DNA of 64,000 nt from Inia geoffrensis (taxonomy: Eukaryota; Chordata; Mammalia; Artiodactyla; Iniidae). A model generated the notes under the pieces. The model did not search any database. It was not told the DNA's origin and saw nothing but the letters and a program-made list of their open reading frames with translations. The stretch is taken from NCBI GenBank assembly GCA_036417435.1, contig CM070899.1, forward strand, positions 173,195,494 to 173,259,493. Reading direction: 5' to 3'. Numbering within the stretch: position 1 is the stretch's first letter; each line of letters starts with the position of its first letter. Below, one piece after another: positions 58,038 through 64,000 of this stretch. Made by a program: the position numbers and the translations under genes.

Positions 58038-59143
58038 TTAGCATTTGATGTAAAGCTGGTTTGGTGGTGCTGAATTCTCTTAGCTTTTGCTTGTCTGTAA
58101 AGCTTTTGATTTCTCCATCAAATCCGAATGAGGTCCTTGCTGGGTAGAGTATTATTGGTTGTAGGTTTTTCTCTTTCATCGCTTTAAATATGTCCTGCCA
58201 CTCCCTTCTGCCTTGCAGATTTCTGTTGAAAGATCAGCTGTTAACCTTATAGGGATGCCATTGTATGTTATTTGTTGCTTTTCCCTTGCTGCTTTTTTTT
58301 TTTTTTTTTTTTTTTTTTTTGGCAGTACGTGGGCCTCTCACTGTTGTGGCCTCTCCTGTTGCGGAGCACAGCCTCCGGACGCACAGGCTCAGCGGCTATG
58401 GCTCACGGGCCCAGCCGCTCCACGGCATGTGGGATCTTCCCCTCCCCGGGGGCACAAACCCGTGTCCCCTGCATCAGCAGGCAGACTCTCAACCAGTGCG
58501 CCACCAGAGAAGCCCTCCCTTGCTGCTTTTAATATTTCTTCCTTGTGTTTAGTTTTTGATAGTTTGATTAATATGTGTCTTGGCATGTTTCTCCTTGGGT
58601 GTGTCCTGTATGAGGCTCTCTGCACTTCCTGGACTTGATTGACTATTTCCTTTCCAGTGTTGGGGATGTTTTCGAGTATAATCTCTTCAAATATTTTCTC
58701 AGACCCTGTCTTTTATCCTTCTTCTTCTGGGACACCTATAATTTGAATGTTAGTGTGCTTAATGTTGTCCCAGAGGTCTGTGAGACTGTCCTCCATTCTT
58801 TTCATTCTTTTTTCTTTGTTCTGAAGCAGTTATTTCCATCATTCTATCTTCTAGCTCACTTATCCATTCTTCTGCCTCAGTTTTTGTGCTCTTGGTTCCT
58901 TCTAGAGTATTTTTAATTTCAGTTATTGTGTTGTTCATTACTGTGTTTTTGCTCTTTAGTTCTTCTAGGTCCTTGTTAAATGTTTCTTGTATTTTCTCTA
59001 TTCTATTTCCGAGATTTTGGATCATCTTTACTGTCGTTACTCTGAATTCTTTTTTTCAGGTAGTTTGCCTATTTCCTCTTCATTTATTTTTTTCTTGTGG
59101 GTTTTTATCTTGCTCCATTGCCTGCAAGATATTTCTGTCTTCT
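58038..59143 (-). pseudogene. L1-B ORF1 pseudogene, split by a SINE
   Basis: Positions are set by aligning with L1-A ORF1. The coiled-coil-like N-terminal part is visible at 58759-59025 (IQETFNKDLEELKSKNT, EEWISELEDRMMEIT). The RNA-binding part follows on both sides of the SINE at 58297-58515 (PRRNMPRHILIKLSK on its right). Frameshifts and stops precede the SINE insertion as well. The gene product would have been the L1 RNA-binding chaperone. Confidence 0.85.
58297..58515 (-). repeat. CHR-2-type SINE inside L1-B ORF1
   Basis: Antisense copy: a T run, ggcagtacgtgggcctctca and the 5' end ccaccagagaagccc. The exact 15-bp duplication tcccttgctgctttt lies at 58282-58296 and 58516-58530. It landed in ORF1 and so postdates L1-B. 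A small insertion (cctccccgggggc) near 58440 differs from its siblings. Confidence 0.96.
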
Positions 59144-59689
59144 CATTTTTTGTAATTTACAGTATTTGAGGTCTCCTGTCCCTTGGCTGCAGGGTGTCGT
59201 AGTTCTCCTTGCTTCTCTTCCCAGTGGTGTGGTTTGTCCAGTGGCTTCCATAGCCTTCCTGATGGGACAGAATGGTGCCAGAATTCTGGTGGGTAGAGCT
59301 GAATCTTTTCCCTCTGATGAGCAGGGCCATGTCAGGTGGTGTGTTTCGGTGTTTCTGTGAGCTTAGTATGAGTTTAGGTAGTCTGTGTGCTGATGGGTGG
59401 GTTTGTGTTCCTGTCTTGTTTGTTGTTTGGTGTGAGGTGTCTAGTGCTGGGAGCTGCTGGCATTTGGGTGGAGGCTGGTCTTGGATTCAGATAGAGGCCT
59501 CCGTGAGAGCTCTTGGTGATTAATCTTCCTTGGGGCTGGGAATTCTCTAGTGGTCCAGCATCCTGGACTCAGTACTCCCACCCCAGAGCCTCAGGCCTGA
59601 CTTCCAGTCAAGGAACCAAGACCCCACAAGTCATTTGTCCCTGCGATAAAGGGAATTTAAAAAGGAAAAAAAAAAGACACGACTAACAA

Positions 59690-60605
59690 AACCCCAGAGA
59701 AATCATAAAAAGTAAAATCAAACAAGCAAAAACAGAAACAAGGAAACACATGCACACACAAAAGAAACAAAAACAGAACCAAAAAATCAAAAAGCAAGAG
59801 AACCAGATAAAAGAACCCAAGAAAGAAATAAGACACTTAAAAAGAAAACTGACAAAAAAACACTAAACCAGGGCTTCCCTGGTGGCGCCAGTTGTTGAGA
59901 GTCTGCCTGCCAATGCAGGGGACATGGGTTCGTGCCCCAGTCTGGGAAGATCCCACATACTGCAGAGTGGCTGGGCCCGTGAGCCGTGGCCGCTGAACCT
60001 ATGCGTCTGGAGCCTGTGCTCTGCAATGGGAGAGGCCACAACAGTGAGAGGCCCGTGTACTGCAAAAACAAAAAACAAAATCCAAAAAACAAACCCACTA
60101 AACCAAAAAATAAAACCGAAGCAGAGTGCCAACTGAAGAATGAAGCAAAGAAGCAAAGGAAACCAACAAAAATGATGCAAAAAAAAAAGGGGAAAGAAGA
60201 CAGAAAAGCAACATAGAAATAGAAATAAAATAAAATAGAAAATATATTAAAGAAAAAACCCCAACAAAATCCCAGGGAAATGGTAAAAACAAAATCAAAC
60301 AAACAGGAAAACACACACACATGCAAAAGAAACAAAAACAGAACCAAATAAAACAAAAACAAGAGAACAAACAGAAGAACTCAAAAACGAAATCAGACAA
60401 TTAGGATCAAAACTAACAACGCATAAACCTAAAAGCAAAACCAAACCAGTGTGCCAGCTGAAGGATAAAGCAAGGAAATACAACAATCTGATAAAAATGA
60501 TTAAAAAATAACAAAATAGGGAAGAAACACAGAACAACAGAAAAACAAAGTAGAAATGGAAATGTATAAGAAAGATTAAAGAATATATTAAAGAGAAAAA
60601 AATAA
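59690..60605 (-). repeat. Tandem units in the A-rich L1-B 5' UTR
   Basis: Blocks recur in order: cagagaaatcataaaaagta (59695) and cagggaaatggtaaaaacaa (60273); gtgccaactgaagaatgaag (60126) and gtgccagctgaaggataaag (60451); aatatattaaagaaaaaacc (60241) and aatatattaaagagaaaaaa (60592). After removing the SINE the unit is about 325-350 bp. A further shorter repeat of about 90 bp follows (agaacaacagaaaaacaaag at 60531, cacaacagaaaggcaaagta at 60621). Confidence 0.8.
59871..60095 (+). repeat. CHR-2-type SINE inside the L1-B 5' UTR
   Basis: Sense copy: gggcttccctggtggcgcca, a B-box gggttcgtgcccc at 59926-59938, and a tail of mixed caaaaa units. The 10-bp duplication cactaaacca is at 59861-59870 and 60096-60105. 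It is opposite in strand to the other SINE in L1-B and somewhat more diverged. Confidence 0.95.
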
Positions 60606-61338
60606 GGGAAAAGAGTACAGCACAACAGAAAGGCAAAGTAAAAATAGAAATATATAAAATAAATAAAAATTTAAAAATTAAAAGTGTTATGTAACACGAA
60701 GATCCCAAAAGACTAAATTAAAAAAATACTAAAACAACAACAAACAGAAAAAGAAAACAAAAACCCAGAACCAACAACAGAATAAATCAAAACATAATGA
60801 AATTAATGGTAATAATTGTTTCCCTGGGGTCTCAGCTGAAAGTGTCCTTGCACATGCTGTGAGCCACAGCCCACCTCTGCCTCCCCAAGAGGCTCTCCTC
60901 TGCCTTTGGGCTGGTCTCTGGACCTGCTGTGGGTCCTGTGGGGACCACTCTGATCTGGCCCAATTCCTGTGTGTGCTGCCCCCAAAGCCCACAGCTGCCA
61001 GAGCTAGATCATTTTCCTCTGTGGGAATACTCATTGTCTACTCAGATATTCCATAGACGCAGGGTCTACCTAGCTGATCATGGGGATTTAATCTGCAGCT
61101 CATACAGCTGATGGAAAGATTTTCTATCTTCTTCCTTAGTCACCCCGTCCCTGGGGTTCAGCTTTGGTTTTATCCCCACCTCAGGACCCACAGGAGTCTG
61201 GTCCTGAGGCTGCCTTGGAGCTTGTAGGTCTTCCCCAGTGAGGACGGTGCGCAGGGTGGTATGATTGCTTGGATTGCAGGAACGCTGGCAGCACCAAGTG
61301 CACAGGGAAGCTGGTGGCTACAGGCACAAGAGATATGG

Positions 61339-61540
61339 CCCTAGTGAGGGTCTTTTCTGGCACTCAGAATAAGGCATGTGAGGGCCAGCCCTGGCCGGGC
61401 TTTTTCTGGTGCCTGGCAGCAGGTGTGTGAGGGCCATCCCTGAGGGGGCTTTTTTATTGCTAGGCAGCCAGTGTGCAAGAGCCAGCCCTGAGAGGGCTTC
61501 TTTTATCATTCATTGGCAGCGCCGGCGTGTGGGGAGAGAG
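61339..61540 (-). repeat. 48-49-bp minisatellite in the L1-B 5' UTR
   Basis: About four GC-rich units. Anchors: gggccagccctgg at 61382, gggccatccctgag at 61431 and gagccagccctgag at 61479, each followed by a gggctt(t)n stretch and a ggcagc block. Spacing is 49 then 48 bp. On the minus strand the 63-codon frame at 61318-61509 shows the same repeat as a 16-residue period, a by-product and not a protein. Confidence 0.85.
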
Positions 61541-62188
61541 AGGCTACAATAGTGGTTCCACCCCCTGCGTGTGACTCAGCAGTAGTGCTCTGCTTCCATG
61601 ACAGACCGGTCTTTCTCTGTAGGCATTCCCTGCTATGGATTTCCTCCCTCCCATCCCCTCAGTCCGTCTCCCCACAGCCAACGGCAGTTCTTGCTCTGGG
61701 CCTGTTTTCCAATCCCCACACTCCAGCTTCCAGCCCTGTTTCACACCTGTGAACATACGTCCCAGTCTGGGGCACATATGGCTGTGATACAGAGCATCTG
61801 TATTTCTCACTCTGTCCCGTCTGCTGCCGATCGCCCACGTCACCCTTTTCCGACAACATCAAATGCTTTCCTTCTGTCCCAATCAATTTCCCCATCAGAG
61901 AGGGCGTTTCCCCGAATTTGGGAATCTCTCCTCTGTTTCAGCTCCCCTGCCCCAGGGTGCAGGTCCCGTCCTGCTTCCTCTCCTCCTCTGTCTCTCTTCT
62001 TTTTCCCGTCCTACCCAGTTATGCAGGGATCTTTAGTCCTTTCCAGTGTCCAAGGTCTTCTGCTAGTTTTCAGCCAGTGTTCTGTGAGAACTGTTGCATC
62101 TATAGGTGTGTTCCTGCTGCATCTGTGGAGAGAGATGAACTCCCAGTCGTCGTCCTCCTCCGCCATCTTGAATCTCCACATGATTTTA

Positions 62189-63506
62189 ATACACCGTGGT
62201 CATACCAACATTTATTAATCTGACCCCCATGATGGATATTGAATGCTTCTCCTTTTCACTGTTACAAACATAGTTGCGAAGAACACGTTACTACATATAA
62301 ATACATTATGGCCACATTTACATTTTACATAGGAAGAAAATCTAGAATTTTATTTTTCAGTGAAAGGAAAAGAAAGTGTTTATGGTAAGAGACTTTTAAT
62401 CTAAGTTCAGGAGGAAGGCTCTTCCCCAGTTTACTGTTTTCTGCTTTGGGAAGCAACATTTTGTGTCCTCAGCTTGAGCTTTTGACTTACTGTTGAATCA
62501 GTAAAGAGTGAAGGCCGTGCTTCTTTCAATTCTTTTGTCTCTGTTCATGGTTTAAAATGGGGTCCAATAAGCAGTAGAAGCTAAGGAACTGAGTAACACT
62601 TAATGTTAGGTGAACACTGTACTCTCCTATACTTTACTTTTTCACGTGTTGTTGGTGCCAGAACAACTGGTACCTTGTCTCATTAATTTTGTTCTTAAAT
62701 TTGGCGTACGTGGTTATTTTCCTCTTGGATCTATAGGTAGAATCAATTAAGTTACATTGAGACGAATATAATCACTAACAATTCCATATATCTTGTTCCT
62801 GTTCTAACCCCCTAGATGGATCAGTGCCTAGAGTGTTGTAGGTGTTTAGTACATTCTTTCTGAGTAATTGTCAAACACTTGTTTACAACCCATGCTATAA
62901 GCCCTCTGTAAGGGAGATTATATGATGGGAGAAGCTGAGCTGATATTTGGCATCTGGAACATCTTGTATTTTAGCTTCTCAGGGACAGTTTTACATAGCA
63001 TGAGGATTCTCTTTTGCTTCACTGTTCATTCATGGGAATAATAATTCTCCACCATGATGCAGTTCCATTCAGTTTGAGATGTGAGTCCTTAAGGTACGGC
63101 ATACAGATCAACACATTAGAAATGGATTTGTAAGAGTTCAGGGCCTTGTCTGGGGTCATGTAATTGAAGACAATTTTCCTGAATATAATGAGAGCAGCCA
63201 AGGCCTAAAAGCTAAGAGTTTAAAAAGAACAGATTTATATAAGGATGAGAAATGCCAAGCTATTATATGAAGAAAGTAATTTTTCTGTTCTCAAGTTGTG
63301 CTTTCTAAAAGTCAAGGCTCAATTTATTTTACTTATAAATGAATATACCCTTTTGCCCTGCCTCCTCCCTATTTGATTGCAGGGGTTTAGTTCAGAGTAG
63401 GAAGAAAAAAATACAGTGTTGTTGGTTTCCCTTAGAGGAGAAATGATTAATCACCAAATCCAATTAAGAATACGTAAAATATCTTTTTAAAATCTGCTCC
63501 ATTAAG
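62189..63506. other. Unassigned non-coding stretch
   Basis: No gene recognised. A weak L2- or MIR-like tail (gtgcctagagtgttgtaggt) is near 62825. Confidence 0.4.
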
Positions 63507-63519
63507 AAGTATGCTTTCG

Positions 63520-63710
63520 GGCTTCCCTGGTGGCGCAGTGGTTGAGAGTCCGCCTGCCGATGCAGGGGATACGGGTTCGTGCCCCGGTCTGGGAAGATCC
63601 CACATGCCGCGGAGCGGCTGGGCCCGTGAGCCATGGCCGCTGAGCCTGCGCGTCCGGAGCCTGTGCTCCGCAACGGGAGAGGCCACAACAGTGAGAGGCC
63701 CGCATACCGC

Positions 63711-63738
<28 letters not shown>
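63520..63738 (+). repeat. CHR-2-type cetacean SINE, best-preserved copy
   Basis: A sense copy with every feature intact: 5' end ggcttccctggtggcgcagt, A box TGGCGCAGTGG at 63531-63541, B box GGTTCGTGCC at 63574-63583, a body ending gagaggcccgcataccgc, and about 28 A. The 13-bp duplication aagtatgctttcg is at 63507-63519 and 63737-63749. It is probably one of the youngest insertions here and could still be polymorphic between related animals. Confidence 0.97.
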
Positions 63739-63741
<3 letters not shown>

Positions 63742-63749
63742 TGCTTTCG

Positions 63750-64000
63750 TTGCCACTGACAAGAAAAAAATGTAGTTTAAAAGCAAGATAACATTAGCAA
63801 TCATTTTTTGTCATCCTGGAAGAATAGCTTTAAGAGGTGAAAACTGATTCTTTCATTAACTATCATATTACCACTAGCACTGTGTAAGTCAATCTACTGT
63901 ATTTGTGCTTACAAGTGGACAAATATGCTGAATACATAGAAGGTCTTTTATAAATTTAGAAGTCTTTTTTATATTTATTTTTATTTTTATTTTTGGCATT
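63750..64000. other. Unassigned stretch
   Basis: No gene or confident repeat. The last 40 bases are T/A-rich (ttatttttatttttattttt), possibly the start of another antisense retroposon tail cut by the window edge. Confidence 0.3.

Larger units (their letters stand above)
53870..62180 (-). mobile_element. L1-B: structurally full-length antisense L1 carrying two SINEs
   Basis: The whole order of a mammalian L1 is present in antisense: 3' UTR (53870 to about 54350), ORF2 (to about 57951), ORF1 (about 58038-59143) and a 5' UTR of about 3 kb ending at plus-strand tccgccatcttgaatctcca. The short direct repeat tgatttta (53862-53869 and 62181-62188) is a plausible target duplication. Subtracting the two SINEs and their duplications (469 bp) leaves about 7.84 kb, somewhat longer than usual because of the long 5' UTR. 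Both ORFs are broken, so it cannot mobilise. Confidence 0.92.
59144..62180 (-). promoter_or_regulatory. L1-B 5' UTR, about 2.8 kb without its SINE
   Basis: It runs from ORF1 to the CAAGATGGC-type start. It has three parts: a GC-moderate segment next to ORF1 (59150-59640), an A-rich segment of tandem units (59650-60800) and a GC-rich segment (60830-62180) with a 48-49-bp minisatellite. The GC-rich distal part is where the L1 internal promoter is expected. The 191-codon, Phe-rich frame at 59787-60362 (minus) and the 206-codon frame at 61598-62218 (plus) are products of base bias, not genes. Confidence 0.75.

Noticed and set aside
59787..60362. 191-codon open frame (minus), Phe- and Leu-rich, looking like a membrane protein
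   Set aside because: It is the antisense of the A-rich L1-B 5' UTR with a SINE in it. T-rich DNA gives long Phe/Leu frames without meaning.
60295..60708. 137-codon hydrophobic open frame (minus)
   Set aside because: Same cause: the T-rich strand of the L1-B 5' UTR.
61318..61509. Open frame with a 16-residue internal repeat (minus), suggestive of a repeat protein
   Set aside because: The repeat is the 48-49-bp DNA minisatellite in the L1-B 5' UTR; the spacing of 49 then 48 bp is not kept in frame by selection.
61339..61540. Evenly spaced repeats resembling a CRISPR array
   Set aside because: Units are contiguous with no unique spacers, and this is a mammalian L1 5' UTR.
61598..62218. 206-codon open frame (plus)
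   Set aside because: It lies on the antisense strand of the GC-rich L1-B 5' UTR, has no recognised domain and ends at the L1 boundary.
63520..63600. tRNA gene suggested by A and B boxes
   Set aside because: The boxes belong to the tRNA-derived head of the SINE; there is no proper tRNA fold with an anticodon arm and mature ends.

Overview
This is non-coding DNA from a mammal, almost certainly a cetacean. The clearest evidence is a set of about eight near-identical ~200-bp tRNA-derived SINEs of the type abundant in whales and dolphins (CHR-2 group). Each starts with a GGGCTTCCCTGGTGG-like 5' end, carries recognisable pol III A and B boxes, and ends in an A tail. An older CHR-type SINE and a longer CHR-2-like form are also present, with L1s whose 3' ends look cetartiodactyl. 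The family names come from recognition by eye, not from a database search. I cannot tell toothed from baleen whale.

I found no convincing host protein-coding exon, tRNA, rRNA or other RNA gene. The longest open frames are read-through of SINEs, of the A/T-rich L1 5' region, or broken L1 ORFs. The window reads as an intergenic or deep-intronic, AT-rich stretch layered with transposons of several ages.

Layout. 1-8.8 kb: an L1 3' end, L2 and MIR remnants, one young SINE (3.6 kb) and an MLT1-type LTR (5.2-5.6 kb). 8.8-18.2 kb: mostly unassigned sequence, with a 38-bp perfect tandem duplication (12.0 kb), two diverged copies of an unnamed repeat (12.1 and 14.6 kb), a CHR SINE, and an ancient LINE tail broken by a young SINE and a solo LTR (15.4-16.6 kb). 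18.2-21.5 kb: antisense L1 'A', with an intact-looking 5' end, one internal 1.7-kb deletion and no 3' end. 21.5-35.6 kb: unassigned sequence with scattered L1, L2, MIR and MLT1 remnants and one SINE. 35.6-38.4 kb: a very old antisense L1. 38.4-53.8 kb: more relics, including an L1 split by an LTR (42.6-44.0 kb), a 5'-truncated L1 with a clear target duplication (46.4 kb), a pair of SINEs in the same target site (49.3-49.75 kb), an ERV LTR (51.7 kb), an MLT1 LTR (52.4 kb) and a TA microsatellite. 53.87-62.18 kb: antisense L1 'B', about 8.3 kb, structurally full length, with two SINEs inside it and a long 5' UTR built partly of tandem units. 62.2-64 kb: unassigned sequence and the best-preserved SINE (63.5 kb).

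No genes work together here. The functional logic is that of the L1 machinery and the SINEs it mobilises: target duplications, T-rich insertion sites and A tails all fit target-primed reverse transcription. Both long L1s are dead: A has lost about 570 codons of ORF2 and its 3' end, and B has lost the FADD catalytic core of its reverse transcriptase. I saw nothing that amounts to a new biological system. The best points are the twice-hit SINE target, the repeat-built L1-B 5' UTR and the two deletion scars.
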